64,000 bases of DNA from a virus. The notes beneath the pieces were generated by a model, which made no database searches, was not told the DNA's origin, and saw only the letters and a list, made by a program, of their open reading frames with translations. The position numbers and the translations under genes are program-made. The stretch covers positions 1-64,000 of IMG/VR virus record IMGVR_UViG_3300017991_000008. One strand, written 5' to 3'. Position 1 is the first letter of the stretch. Each line of letters begins with the position of its first letter. Positions 22,892 through 31,830 of the stretch are shown here, in pieces.

Positions 22892-23776
22892 ATGCCCACA
22901 AAAGTAGAAGGTATAAATTCAGATAACTATGGAAATCAGAAGATCTCCATGTCTCCTCCAGCCGGTAGCAGAGTAGATGTTTTGTCAGTGGATTGGTGTG
23001 ACAAGACAACTTGGTGGCCCGAGTCAAGTAGGATAGAGAACGAAACACTTTCTGACAGTGGAGATGGGCTGACCTTTAACAGTGTGAACCCCTTTTGGAT
23101 ATGCACCACGAGGGGAAGGATAACGGGGGAAGATCATCTCAATGGGGATTATGTGCCAGTCGTGAAAGCCAATGGCGTTGAACAACAAGAGGACGAACCT
23201 TTTGGGGGAGACACTCACGATTTCTCAGTTAACTATGAAGACGGTTCGGTTACGTTCCATGAGGAGCCAGCGACACCGATTGTAGCGACCTATTCCAAGG
23301 CCAATGGCTCAAACACAGTTATTAAGCCCAAAGAAAACAAGATAATCAGACTAACAAAAGTGGAGGTTCAATTTTCTCAAGACATTGTCTTGACCGACGC
23401 CATTACGTTCCAGGCGTGGGGCTATGTTGATGTGTTCGCGCCGGAACTCTTAACCACAGCAGACCCCCCTGGGCCATACCCACCCGGAACTCTAATTCCC
23501 ATAAATAACGCGACGATTTATAAGACTATGCTCGATTACATCAACGAAGCTGCTGGTAGCTATCCAGTGATCCCAGCAATGGGAGGATCGAACAGGGGCA
23601 CATCTCAGCCTATTCATATTTATCGCTGGCCATATGCTGACCGTGCATCAACGGATCTGATAGCGTCTTACGGCATGGAAATTCGTTGTGGTTTACAAAA
23701 CAACATACCATTTGAGGGGGAACACGCGGTTGCTACCTTTTACGGTATTTCATTGGATGAGCAAAGTTCTGGGTAG
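22892..23776 (+). CDS. virion protein, 294 aa, unknown
   Basis: Starts 3 bases after the preceding stop. The N-terminal 150 residues describe a beta domain with DFSVNYEDGSVTFHE, common in phage structural proteins. The C-terminal half is mixed, with a GGSNRGTSQPIHIYRWPY segment and FEGEHAVATFYGISL at the end. Position between decoration and connector genes suggests a virion surface role. No family name. Confidence 0.6.
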   Translation: MPTKVEGINSDNYGNQKISMSPPAGSRVDVLSVDWCDKTTWWPESSRIENETLSDSGDGLTFNSVNPFWICTTRGRITGEDHLNGDYVPVVKANGVEQQEDEPFGGDTHDFSVNYEDGSVTFHEEPATPIVATYSKANGSNTVIKPKENKIIRLTKVEVQFSQDIVLTDAITFQAWGYVDVFAPELLTTADPPGPYPPGTLIPINNATIYKTMLDYINEAAGSYPVIPAMGGSNRGTSQPIHIYRWPYADRASTDLIASYGMEIRCGLQNNIPFEGEHAVATFYGISLDEQSSG

Positions 23777-23779
23777 ACG

Positions 23780-24355
23780 ATGGGCAGATATGTTCAAATA
23801 GGCTCCGAGGTAATAGACCAGTTCCCCGTCTTCGATGAGGACGGGTATTCTAAGGTCTCAGGGGTGGTCGATTTTGATCCTACGATATGGAAGGACGGCG
23901 TGGAGCAGGCTGTTACGCCTACCATCACAGAGATTGACAGCTCGGGTGAATATAAAATATCGTTCACGCCGGACGCTGTGGGTGTTTGGGTTGCGGAAGT
24001 GCTCATCCCATTAAATAAGCAGATATGGGGAAACCAGTACAATGTGCACCTCGGTTCAGAGGAAGACGGAGAAATGCGGTTCTCAATGGCAGATGATGGG
24101 AACCATATCACCATGCTCTGCTGGCTCGAGGTGGATGGACAACGTGTTACCACGCTGACCGAAGTAGCCGCCCAGATCAAGGACAAGGATGGGCTTGTGA
24201 AAGACCTGGGGACAAACGATTCCCCGGACGCGGACGGTGTGTTCTCGTTCGTATCCGATTCGGATTTGACAACACACCATGCATATTTTATTTCCGTTCA
24301 GGGGACGGATGGCAGTCGAACGTGGTACGCTAATAAAGGGTTCGCTACGGGATAG
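23780..24355 (+). CDS. virion protein, 191 aa, two beta domains
   Basis: Begins 3 bases after the previous stop. Two Ig- or carboxypeptidase-regulatory-like beta units are suggested: residues 1-85 (ITEIDSSGEYKISFTPDAVGVWVAEV in two strands) and residues 95-190 (VTTLTEVAAQIKDKDG ... TTHHAYFISVQGTDGSRTW). This pattern occurs in phage neck and tail accessory proteins. Role inferred. Confidence 0.55.
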   Translation: MGRYVQIGSEVIDQFPVFDEDGYSKVSGVVDFDPTIWKDGVEQAVTPTITEIDSSGEYKISFTPDAVGVWVAEVLIPLNKQIWGNQYNVHLGSEEDGEMRFSMADDGNHITMLCWLEVDGQRVTTLTEVAAQIKDKDGLVKDLGTNDSPDADGVFSFVSDSDLTTHHAYFISVQGTDGSRTWYANKGFATG

Positions 24356-24363
24356 GAAAATGA

Positions 24364-24633
24364 ATGCCTGGCTCGGTCATACTCTCAGACGATTTTTGGC
24401 TACTGGGTCCGAGCTTTGCACATTACATCGAAACCGATTTAAAGCCAGAGGGTATAGGGGTTGAAAATATGAGACCGGATTCCGTGGATGCAGAGAACAT
24501 GAGACCCCAGTCTGTGTCCGTTTCGTTTGATGATGCGGATTACAGACCGAGATCAGCAACGGCCAAGGAGTTGAAGCCAATAGGGCGAACTCGAAACCTG
24601 AGACCCAAGAGCAAGAAAGTTGAGGAGACTTAA
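24364..24633 (+). CDS. small protein with five RP-x-S-type repeats
   Basis: 89 residues. After a 25-residue N-terminus come short imperfect repeats: LKPEG, MRPDSV, MRPQSV, YRPRSA, LKPIG, LRPKS, spaced 8-13 residues apart. The regular Pro/Arg positions suggest an extended or beta-solenoid-like chain. It lies just before the connector gene; no family recognised. Confidence 0.55.
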   Translation: MPGSVILSDDFWLLGPSFAHYIETDLKPEGIGVENMRPDSVDAENMRPQSVSVSFDDADYRPRSATAKELKPIGRTRNLRPKSKKVEET

Positions 24634-24634
24634 G

Positions 24635-25636
24635 ATGTCAGTGATAACATATAGTTGGTATGTGGACGACCTTGCGGACGTAATGACCCTTTTTGACGTT
24701 CAGAAGGTGTACAGGGCGGACAACCCAACGGGGCCATGGACGGAGATTACAACGCCGGCCACACGGGTTCCGCTTGTAGCTGGGGTCACTGACTATCTGT
24801 TCACAGATCTAGCCGGGTCCTCTTCCTACTATTACACCTGCGCTTATTTCAACTCGGGTACGTCCGAGGAATCGGACAAGGCGGATCCGGTACGTGGTGA
24901 CATGGCTGGGTATGTTTCAGTGCAGGATGTCCGGGACGAGGGATTTGAGGACGAGGATGAATTTCCAAACGATAGGATTGAAGCTGCGATAACCAAGGCT
25001 TCAAACCTGATCGACCGTGTAACCAGGCGGTTTTTTGAACCACGTGAACTCACCATTAAACTGGACGGAGAAGGGGACGATTACCAAGAATTCGGACACC
25101 CTCTAATAGCATTGCTCGAGCTGGAGATAGACGGGACCACAATCGAGAACTCCGACATTGTGGTTTACAATCGTCACCTCACTCAAAACCTGTTAGAGCC
25201 AGATGACCGAAGATGGCCGAAGATTGAATACAAAAGGGATCTGACCAATAATCGATCATGGTTTGGGATATTTACCGAAGGCCAACAGAACATCAAGGTT
25301 CATGGTTATTTTGGCTACACAGAACTAGGACCAGGGGATCCGGTGGGTGAGACATCTGAGGGTAGCCAGGTGCCACTGACCTATGGGGACACTCCCGAAC
25401 TCATTAAGCAGGCTTGTCTAATGTTGGTAATGCAATACATTTACCCATTGGCAGACGGTGATGGGGAAGAATATCGCAGGCGTTTGGATGTGGTAAGAAT
25501 GAAAAACAGGGATCAGGAGATTGAGTACAACAAAGACACGTCAGAGGCGTTATTTGGTGGCAATCTAACAGGAGATGCTTCTGTGGACCGGTTGTTGGCC
25601 ACGTTTGTTGCTCCGAGCCCGATGGTGAGTGTCTAA
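24635..25636 (+). CDS. head-tail connector with N-terminal FN3-like domain
   Basis: Start set at ATG 24635, which follows GAGGAG by 7 bases; an earlier ATG (24620) lies inside the previous gene. 333 residues. Residues 1-90 form a fibronectin-III-like unit (VQKVYRADNPTGPWTEIT ... YYYTCAYFNSGT). From about residue 95 the chain resembles gp6-type connector proteins (DEFPNDRIEAAITKASNLIDRVTRRFFEPR, LIKQACLMLVMQYIYPL; each quoted in part). The connector ring sits below the portal; the added domain would be exposed. Confidence 0.65.
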   Translation: MSVITYSWYVDDLADVMTLFDVQKVYRADNPTGPWTEITTPATRVPLVAGVTDYLFTDLAGSSSYYYTCAYFNSGTSEESDKADPVRGDMAGYVSVQDVRDEGFEDEDEFPNDRIEAAITKASNLIDRVTRRFFEPRELTIKLDGEGDDYQEFGHPLIALLELEIDGTTIENSDIVVYNRHLTQNLLEPDDRRWPKIEYKRDLTNNRSWFGIFTEGQQNIKVHGYFGYTELGPGDPVGETSEGSQVPLTYGDTPELIKQACLMLVMQYIYPLADGDGEEYRRRLDVVRMKNRDQEIEYNKDTSEALFGGNLTGDASVDRLLATFVAPSPMVSV

Positions 25637-26433
25637 TGGCTAGACTGATACAGAAGATGAAGATTCAGCTACGACGGTTTTCGGCAGTGAGGACCAATAA
25701 AGCTTCTATAGTTAGTGCCATTGGACCATTCAATTTAAACAGCCAGGACTGGACCCTGGTAGTGTCCATTGATGGTGGCGGCGGTCAGACAATTAACATT
25801 CTGCAGACGGCGTTTGTTGATCCCTCTGCGGCGACCGTGGATGAGATGGTGTCGGTAATCGATTCAGGGTTGACCGGTGGAGACGTGTACAAAGACGGAG
25901 ACGGCGCCCTGGTACTCGGCACGGACACAGAGGGGGATGGTGGGTCCATTGAAGTTTCTGGCGACGCTGTGGCTGGCCTGCTTGGTTTTACAGTCACATC
26001 TGCAATCGATAGCGGGGTCGATGAAATATTCGGTACCATAAAGCCGGTGGACGACGATACTCAAGAGGGAATAACTCGAATTCGTGAACTCGATCCGGTT
26101 ACATTGGTTTGCCAGGTGGATCGCAATAACTGGGGTGGCAGAAGGATGGTTCCAGGGGGGCCACACGAAGAAAAGAAGACTGTGTTTGTGGTTGAAAGGG
26201 CCAGGTTGCAAAAAAAGGGGCTTATCGACAGCCGGGGAATACCGATGATCAACGTCGGTGACCGTATCGGAAAGTTAATGACCATGTCGGGCAAGTTGGT
26301 AGAGTCCTTTGAGGATCCGAATGGATTGTGGGTTCATGGCGTGGAGAGAGCAGGGCACGGTCTCAAAGCTCACGGAGACAGGATGAACCGGCTGTATTAT
26401 CTGGAGTGTAGCGAGGACAGGGTGACGTCATAG
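25636..26433 (+). CDS. head closure/neck protein with inserted beta module
   Basis: 265 residues, TAATG junction with the connector. Residues 1-30 and 130-265 look like a neck or head-closure protein (LIDSRGIPMINVGDRIGKL). Residues 31-122 are a copy of the shared module (WTLVVSIDGGGGQTI, ATVDEMVSVIDSGL, LVLGTD, IEVSGD ... LLGF) inserted into it. Identity is by gene order: connector, then this, then a tail-completion protein. Confidence 0.6.
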   Translation: MARLIQKMKIQLRRFSAVRTNKASIVSAIGPFNLNSQDWTLVVSIDGGGGQTINILQTAFVDPSAATVDEMVSVIDSGLTGGDVYKDGDGALVLGTDTEGDGGSIEVSGDAVAGLLGFTVTSAIDSGVDEIFGTIKPVDDDTQEGITRIRELDPVTLVCQVDRNNWGGRRMVPGGPHEEKKTVFVVERARLQKKGLIDSRGIPMINVGDRIGKLMTMSGKLVESFEDPNGLWVHGVERAGHGLKAHGDRMNRLYYLECSEDRVTS

Positions 26434-26441
26434 TACTTCGA

Positions 26442-27071
26442 ATGGAAATAAAGGGTATGGCTGCCTCTCAAAGGCAAGCAGCCCAATTTCAGGGGCTGAT
26501 AGTAAGGTCCATTGAACGTGCCACTATGCAGGAGGCTCACGAACTGAGAAAGGAAATTGTTCTTGGTTTGAGAAGTCAGAGCCCTGGGGGACGGGCGATA
26601 AAACCACTCAAGGAAACGACCATTTTGTTGCGTGGGCTTCCGAAATCAGGGGGTGGAGGAAGAGGAGCAACCCGTAGAAAATCACCAAGGCGTGGACCAA
26701 CCAAGGCACTGATTCATCATGGTGATTTGATCGGTGGCATAAATGTCAAAAGGGTAGGTTTCGCCCACTATACCGTCGGAATCCACAGGGGAGAACGTGG
26801 AAAAAATGGTCAGGATCTCGTGAATATAGCCGAGATCCACGAAAATGGAACCAGGCAGTACACCGTGACAGTGACACCGAGAATGCACAAGTTTTCCCTT
26901 TTTCTGTATCAGATGGGGGTTTTAAAGGCTCCCTGGCCGGTGGGAAAGAAGTTTAGAAAGAAAATACCAGCCCGTCCGTTCTTGGGACCGTCCCATGAAT
27001 CATGGGAGATGAACGCTTCCGAGAGGTTTTCAACCCGGTTGGATATCTTTCTCATGGGGAAATCGGCATGA
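26442..27071 (+). CDS. tail-completion / virion morphogenesis protein (P2 gpS / HK97 gp10-like)
   Basis: 209 residues. Helical N-terminus, a basic Gly/Arg-rich loop at about residues 65-90, LIHHGDLIGGINVKRVGFAHYTVG and a C-terminal IPARPFLGPSHESW. The last motif (x-PARPFLG) is the hallmark of this family. It joins the tail tube to the neck. ATGA overlap with the following gene. Confidence 0.7.
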   Translation: MEIKGMAASQRQAAQFQGLIVRSIERATMQEAHELRKEIVLGLRSQSPGGRAIKPLKETTILLRGLPKSGGGGRGATRRKSPRRGPTKALIHHGDLIGGINVKRVGFAHYTVGIHRGERGKNGQDLVNIAEIHENGTRQYTVTVTPRMHKFSLFLYQMGVLKAPWPVGKKFRKKIPARPFLGPSHESWEMNASERFSTRLDIFLMGKSA

Positions 27072-28024
27072 CTATTCCTACAATAACAAGCATCACGCCA
27101 GCTAGTGGGCTAACACGGGGACAGAACCTCATAACTATAAACGGAACGGGGTTTCGTTTACCTGGGCCGAGGGTAGTCATTGACGGGATCGTGCAGCCTA
27201 GAAATTCCATATCTGTTCAGTTTGATGGGGTAGAATCTGACTATGCCCATGCCGTGACGGATATTAAAGCCATCGCCAGGGTTCCCCAGTACCGGGGGGA
27301 CTATAAACTGGTTCCAAAAACTCAGATCGTGCGTTTGGCAAATCTGGACGATGATCAGGTGGAGATTCCTACCGAAAACGTAGAATATGACGGTTACACT
27401 GTAGAACGACCGAAACTAACAGTGTCACCGATTGATTTGAGAGTTATGGAACAATTTCTTCGGGCACTTCGTAGACATGTTCACCCTAACGTATGGTTTA
27501 CAACAGACCGCTTGTACTGGGATTTGACGGAAGGGATCCCCGATGTGATAAAGCAGCAGGCGACGTTGCCGCTGATTCACATTAACGGTATAAACGAGGA
27601 GTTTAATTCAAACCAGCAAGGAATGGGGGGTGAGGACGTAGAAACCTCCCCTGGTACCTGGGAGACCTTTAGAAACGGAACTGCTGTAGATATTGTCATG
27701 TCCTCAATCGAGATATATTCAAATGCCAGCCATAACAACGAAATCTTGAACCTGGGACGGGCATTTGTTGACTTTATAGCACAATGTCCGTTTGTGCGTG
27801 TAACGCCCGAGACCTGGGACATTGGCGCTGATGACTACGAATACCCATTAAACCTGCCAGATGATGCGTTTCCATCGTATGACATGGGACCGGCATTGGA
27901 TGGTTTTAAGCACTGTAGAACCGGTGCTATAATTGAAGGATTGGAACTGAGGGATCCCAACGAGCAGCCGTATGGATGGACCCGCGACTGGACTTCGTTG
28001 GAATTAGATTTTCAACCGACCTAG
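27068..28024 (+). CDS. tail terminator-like protein with N-terminal IPT/TIG domain
   Basis: Start placed at ATG 27068 (ATGA overlap). 318 residues. Residues 1-70 read TITSITPASGLTRGQNLITINGTGF in two pieces, a clear IPT/TIG Ig-like domain. The following part (about 130-318) may be the tail terminator: LRVMEQFLRALRRHVHPNVW, VDIVMSSIEIYSNA, LELRDPNEQPYGWTRDW. It directly precedes the tail sheath, as expected for a terminator. The Ig-like domain would be displayed at the neck. Confidence 0.65.
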   Translation: MTIPTITSITPASGLTRGQNLITINGTGFRLPGPRVVIDGIVQPRNSISVQFDGVESDYAHAVTDIKAIARVPQYRGDYKLVPKTQIVRLANLDDDQVEIPTENVEYDGYTVERPKLTVSPIDLRVMEQFLRALRRHVHPNVWFTTDRLYWDLTEGIPDVIKQQATLPLIHINGINEEFNSNQQGMGGEDVETSPGTWETFRNGTAVDIVMSSIEIYSNASHNNEILNLGRAFVDFIAQCPFVRVTPETWDIGADDYEYPLNLPDDAFPSYDMGPALDGFKHCRTGAIIEGLELRDPNEQPYGWTRDWTSLELDFQPT

Positions 28025-28029
28025 TTCTG

Positions 28030-28048
28030 TGCTAGTCTAGGTTTAGAT
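28030..28048 (+). promoter_or_regulatory. TGCTAGTCTAG motif upstream of the sheath gene
   Basis: TGCTAGTCTAG at 28030-28040 followed by GTTTAGAT lies in the 53-base gap before the sheath. The same 11 bases followed by TGTAGAT occur in the recT-replication gap at 54156. The core CTAG-T-CTAG is a dyad. It may be a phage promoter or operator. Confidence 0.4.
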
Positions 28049-28077
28049 CGTTAGTAAACGAAAAACGGAGGAACGAC

Positions 28078-30267
28078 ATGCCGACCGGAGCTGCTCGAGT
28101 AAGAGTAAGATTTAAAAAAGGAAATAAGGTTGTATCGGGGACACCGACATTCAGGGCGGGGATCCTGTGTGTGACCCTTCGGGGGCCATTCGATAGAAGG
28201 ACTATCTCATCGGAGAGAATGTTCGAGAAGCTGTATGGCGGTCCCTTCGATAATGAACACTGTAAAGTTCCACAAAACATAAAGCAGTTCTTTGACTGTG
28301 GTGGAACTGCAATCGATGTGAGGCGCATAGTCCACTTTACCGATCCGGGTAATGTCAACTCTGCGACATCTGCCAAGGGCGAGCAGACTATTACCAACGA
28401 GGGCGCGTCAGAATCACCTGCCACAGTGACCACCACGGCACAAGCCCCGTTCTCATTGGAGGACGGAGATGATCTGGAAATGATCATTGGTGGAGGTGCT
28501 CCGCAAAACTATGCAATTGAGGGTACACGAGCATCCCAGGTGAGCGTGGCTGGATTCCCAGTGGCAGATCAGGTCGGCAACACCTTAACCGTAAAGGTCA
28601 ATAAGGGTAGCGAGCAGATCATCACATTCGCCAGCCCCGCAACCACAGCCGCAGAATTTCAGGCACAGATAAACGAGCAACTGGAAGGCGGTAGAGCTGT
28701 CATAGCCACCGGCGAAGTTCGAATCGAGACAGACAGGCAGGGCACCGAAGCATACTTCCAGGTGACAGGTGGTTCGGCAAACGGTGTGTTGAATTACCCA
28801 ACGACGGAAGCTCAGGGGACAGGGGATTTTGAAAACTTGGATGCTATTACGGCAACCGAGTTCAAAACCTGGGTGGAGGATAACTTCACCGGAGTCACAT
28901 ACACAGACAACCCGACACACACTGGCACGTTCTCAACAACTGCCACCGGGGCCGCTGCAACCATTCAGATGGCTGCAAGTGCGATAGTTACAGCACTTGG
29001 CCTTGACACACTGGAGCACACCGGAGCGGACGCAACCCCGGAAGATACCCTCAAGTTCCAGGGTAAGACCGACGGGGACTACACGGACGATGTGTCGTTT
29101 CAGATCCTGGACGCAACCAATGGCGAGGCTGCCAGGTTCGACATTATCACGTATTTCAAAGGTGTGGTTCAGCAGCGCTATCGCAATTACACCATGGATT
29201 CCGACGATGCCTTGTATGTCGCAACCAATTTTAACGACGACACCAAGGGAGATGACCTCCTAGATGTCGTGGATCTCGACCTGGTAGGTGGGGGAATGTC
29301 CGTGTTGAACGCTCGGCCAAAGAATGGCACGTACAGTGCTCTCACAGGTGGTGACAATGGTCTCACCGATCTTGAGGATGCCGACTTTGTCGGAACGTCC
29401 GCAGGAAAGACCGGGCTCTATACTTTCGATACTGAGGAAGACGTCAAGCTGATCGGTATCCCAGGCCGCTCGTCTACAACGATCCACGCTTCCATGCACT
29501 CATACGAGACTTCTCGGGATCATATGGTTTACATGGTACACCCAACGCCAGAGGCGGCGGATGTGGCCACGGCCCAAGCGATGAAGACCTTTTCGGAAAC
29601 AAACCTTTTCGGACAGTCGGAGTTCGGTTGCTGTGGATGGCCCAGAATCCAGATACCCAACCTCTGGACTGACATTTTTGGGGATGACGAAGGGATCTAC
29701 GTTTGTCCATCCATGTCAAAGATGGGCAAGTTCCAGTACAACGACGAGAACCACCCGGACGGGGTGTTTGTATCGTCAGCGGGTGTAGATAACGGAAACA
29801 TCCCGAACGTCATCGGTATCGAAATCGATGAGGTAAAGGATGTCACCCTCCGTGGTCTCGTGGCCGACGTGGGTATCGAACCGATCTGGAAAGAGACCAC
29901 ACGGCACCCATACTGCTTCGATGGTGGTGACAACCTAAAAATGGACGGTGACTGGCCACGCCAGTGGCACGCTCGAGGAGTTATCTACATTGTGGAGAGC
30001 CTACGCCGAGACGCCATCTCCATGAAGCACAAGAAAAACAACGACAAGAACCGCGGTGAGTGGGAGAGAAGGGGCTCCAAGTGGCTAGGCGGATTACCAG
30101 AGGATGCCTTTGATCCGGACAAGGAGACCTTCTGGCAGGTCAACAACGAAGAACTTAATCCACCGGAGGTTCGAGCTCAGCAAGAAATGGTCGGACTTCT
30201 CGGTCTTGGGTTTTCCGATGACGCTAAATATGTCACAATAGAAGTGACAAGGACCCTGGCTGGGTAA
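28078..30267 (+). CDS. tail sheath protein with inserted beta modules
   Basis: 729 residues behind GGAGG. The N-terminus is sheath-like (FRAGILCVTLRGPFDRRTI, FFDCGGTAIDVRRIV). So is the C-terminal part (PRQWHARGVIYIVESLRRDAIS and VNNEELNPPEVRAQQEMVGL, quoted separately). A long insertion covers about residues 95-320. It contains a shared module at 160-242 (FPVADQVGNTLTVKVN, ATTAAEFQAQINEQL, VRIETD, FQVTGG) and a degenerate second copy at 255-317. Sheath subunits surround the tube and contract; the insertion should face outward. It is followed by the tube gene. Confidence 0.85.
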   Translation: MPTGAARVRVRFKKGNKVVSGTPTFRAGILCVTLRGPFDRRTISSERMFEKLYGGPFDNEHCKVPQNIKQFFDCGGTAIDVRRIVHFTDPGNVNSATSAKGEQTITNEGASESPATVTTTAQAPFSLEDGDDLEMIIGGGAPQNYAIEGTRASQVSVAGFPVADQVGNTLTVKVNKGSEQIITFASPATTAAEFQAQINEQLEGGRAVIATGEVRIETDRQGTEAYFQVTGGSANGVLNYPTTEAQGTGDFENLDAITATEFKTWVEDNFTGVTYTDNPTHTGTFSTTATGAAATIQMAASAIVTALGLDTLEHTGADATPEDTLKFQGKTDGDYTDDVSFQILDATNGEAARFDIITYFKGVVQQRYRNYTMDSDDALYVATNFNDDTKGDDLLDVVDLDLVGGGMSVLNARPKNGTYSALTGGDNGLTDLEDADFVGTSAGKTGLYTFDTEEDVKLIGIPGRSSTTIHASMHSYETSRDHMVYMVHPTPEAADVATAQAMKTFSETNLFGQSEFGCCGWPRIQIPNLWTDIFGDDEGIYVCPSMSKMGKFQYNDENHPDGVFVSSAGVDNGNIPNVIGIEIDEVKDVTLRGLVADVGIEPIWKETTRHPYCFDGGDNLKMDGDWPRQWHARGVIYIVESLRRDAISMKHKKNNDKNRGEWERRGSKWLGGLPEDAFDPDKETFWQVNNEELNPPEVRAQQEMVGLLGLGFSDDAKYVTIEVTRTLAG

Positions 30268-30279
30268 AAGGAGTTTAGA

Positions 30280-30735
30280 ATGCCTCCAAAGAATTTTCAT
30301 ATGACCAAAAACTGGATCCTTGAGATCGACGGAATCGAAAGGGTCCGGTTCACCAGTTGCGACATTCCCGAGGAGATCATGGACGATGTGGTCGTTCCTG
30401 AATCCGCAACCCTGTATAACCAGAGAGTCCCAGGGGATCCACCGCAGGTAGACGTCCGGGTTGAAGGTCCGTCCTTCGTTGACGACATAGTGAAGGAACT
30501 GTGGGATCGCACCATCGATTTTGTTAACGGTGGACAGACCCTGATCGACGAGATGTACTTCACCGGAACCCTGTTTCAGCTTGATCGAGACAAAAAGACC
30601 AAGCTCAAAAAGTGGGATTTCGATGAAATGTACTGCGGCGGCAGGATCCACGGCAAGTTCGATGCAACCGGAAACGAGGTAAGAATGGAAGGGTTCATTC
30701 TAAGACCTCGATCCATCGACCCGCAGAAGATGTAA
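30280..30735 (+). CDS. tail tube protein
   Basis: 151 residues behind GGAG. Small beta-rich protein directly after the sheath: NWILEIDGIERVRFTSCDIP at the start and VRMEGFILRPRSID at the end, the usual layout of gp19-like tubes. It stacks as rings to form the inner tail tube. Position and length fit; sequence identity to named families cannot be tested here. Confidence 0.82.
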   Translation: MPPKNFHMTKNWILEIDGIERVRFTSCDIPEEIMDDVVVPESATLYNQRVPGDPPQVDVRVEGPSFVDDIVKELWDRTIDFVNGGQTLIDEMYFTGTLFQLDRDKKTKLKKWDFDEMYCGGRIHGKFDATGNEVRMEGFILRPRSIDPQKM

Positions 30736-30776
30736 TTGAACCGGGTCGCAGATACTAAGAAAGGGCAAATGGCAAA

Positions 30777-31604
30777 ATGACAGAGAGAACACAGGTCTTT
30801 ACTTTCCCAAGCAGAATGCAGGTCGAGATGAGAGGTCGCACGATCTCGGCCATGAAACGAACCATCGAAAAGCTCAGGGGTGGCTTGGTAGATGCTCACA
30901 CCGAGGCATTGGAGGACGCCACTGTTAAGCTGATAGATGCGGGGGATTATCCCCACAACACGATCAGCAACGCCCAGGGGGGCGTGCAGTGGATGAACGC
31001 AATTGCCGAGGATCGCATCTATGGATTACTGGCCACCAGAATGGTCACCTACAAGGACGGTCACGAGTACAACATGGAGTTGGCCTGCTTACGTTGCAAC
31101 GAACGGTTAGGCTGGTCAGAAGACATCAGAACGGCTCCGGAGGGTTCCCTTGTTATCTACCATATGACCGAGGAGAATGCCAAGATCTTTAAATCTGGGG
31201 AGCCATTCGAATTGAACTTCATGGGTAAGCAGATCAAGTGGAAAATGCTTGTAGGAAAGGATGAGTCTGTAATCGAGAAGCTAGGTCGCCAGGATCCCGA
31301 CGTGGACACCGACGATCTGTCTTTAGCGATGAGACTCAAAGAGATAGAGGACGTGAACGTCAGCGACAAGGTATCATGGGTCGCTTCCCTGGGTGAAGAG
31401 AGACTGGATCTCCAAGCCCTGATGGAGGAGCAGGCTTGTGGACTTGATACCATGATGGACGTTTTTTGTACGCAATGTCAGGGGAGGTTCGAGCACCCTC
31501 TCCCTTTCGATGCGGACTTCTGGGTCCCCCTCGGCAAGATACGGAAGAGACGTCGAGCGAGATCAGCGAGAGCGCATGGTCTTACCGACAAGTTGAACCG
31601 ATAA
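30777..31604 (+). CDS. tail assembly chaperone / T4-baseplate-like protein (G-type)
   Basis: 275 residues between tube and tape measure, the chaperone position. Features: MNAIAEDRIYGLLATRMVTY, two cysteine pairs (CLRCNERLGW; CTQCQGRF) and LPFDADFWVP. The last pair of features is common in this family. After WVP the frame gives a very basic 24-residue end (RKRRRARSARAHG). The -1 frame stays open past the stop, so a frameshifted longer form is likely (see 31526). Chaperones bind the tape measure during tail assembly and are not kept in the virion. Confidence 0.72.
   Translation: MTERTQVFTFPSRMQVEMRGRTISAMKRTIEKLRGGLVDAHTEALEDATVKLIDAGDYPHNTISNAQGGVQWMNAIAEDRIYGLLATRMVTYKDGHEYNMELACLRCNERLGWSEDIRTAPEGSLVIYHMTEENAKIFKSGEPFELNFMGKQIKWKMLVGKDESVIEKLGRQDPDVDTDDLSLAMRLKEIEDVNVSDKVSWVASLGEERLDLQALMEEQACGLDTMMDVFCTQCQGRFEHPLPFDADFWVPLGKIRKRRRARSARAHGLTDKLNR
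31526..31530 (+). other. possible -1 frameshift site (five C)
   Basis: In G GTC CCC CTC a Pro-tRNA on CCC can slip back one base onto CCC. It would then continue CCT CGG CAA in the frame that stays open to 31828. The site follows the conserved LPFDADFWVP segment. It is not a perfect X-XXY-YYZ heptamer. Confidence 0.4.
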
Positions 31605-31828
31605 GCGTCCTGGAGGGTATTGATCTCGGCCTGTGTTTAAACTGGGAACCACTGCTCGGTGAGTGGTCGAGGAAGGGATTAATGGACCTTGAAATTCTAC
31701 TGGTTGCCAACTTCCCCTTTGCTATCAGCCTTGGTTTACCCATAGCCACCGTGGAGGCTATGACCCCTGATATGGCAATTGAGTGGGCGGAAACCCTTAA
31801 TCGTTTACAAGAGAGGATGAAAAAGTAG
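31531..31828 (+). CDS. T-type extension of the tail chaperone, read by -1 frameshift
   Basis: This frame overlaps the end of the G-type gene and stays open up to TAG 31826-31828, three bases before the tape measure. Its acidic start (RQDTEETSSEISESAW) contrasts with the arginine-rich peptide of the other frame. The product ends in two amphipathic helices (IATVEAMTPDMAIEWAETL). A G plus G-T pair before the tape measure is the standard arrangement in long-tailed phages. An alternative is independent translation from ATG 31681, which has AGGAAGG upstream and would give 48 residues. Confidence 0.5.
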
Positions 31829-31830
31829 AG

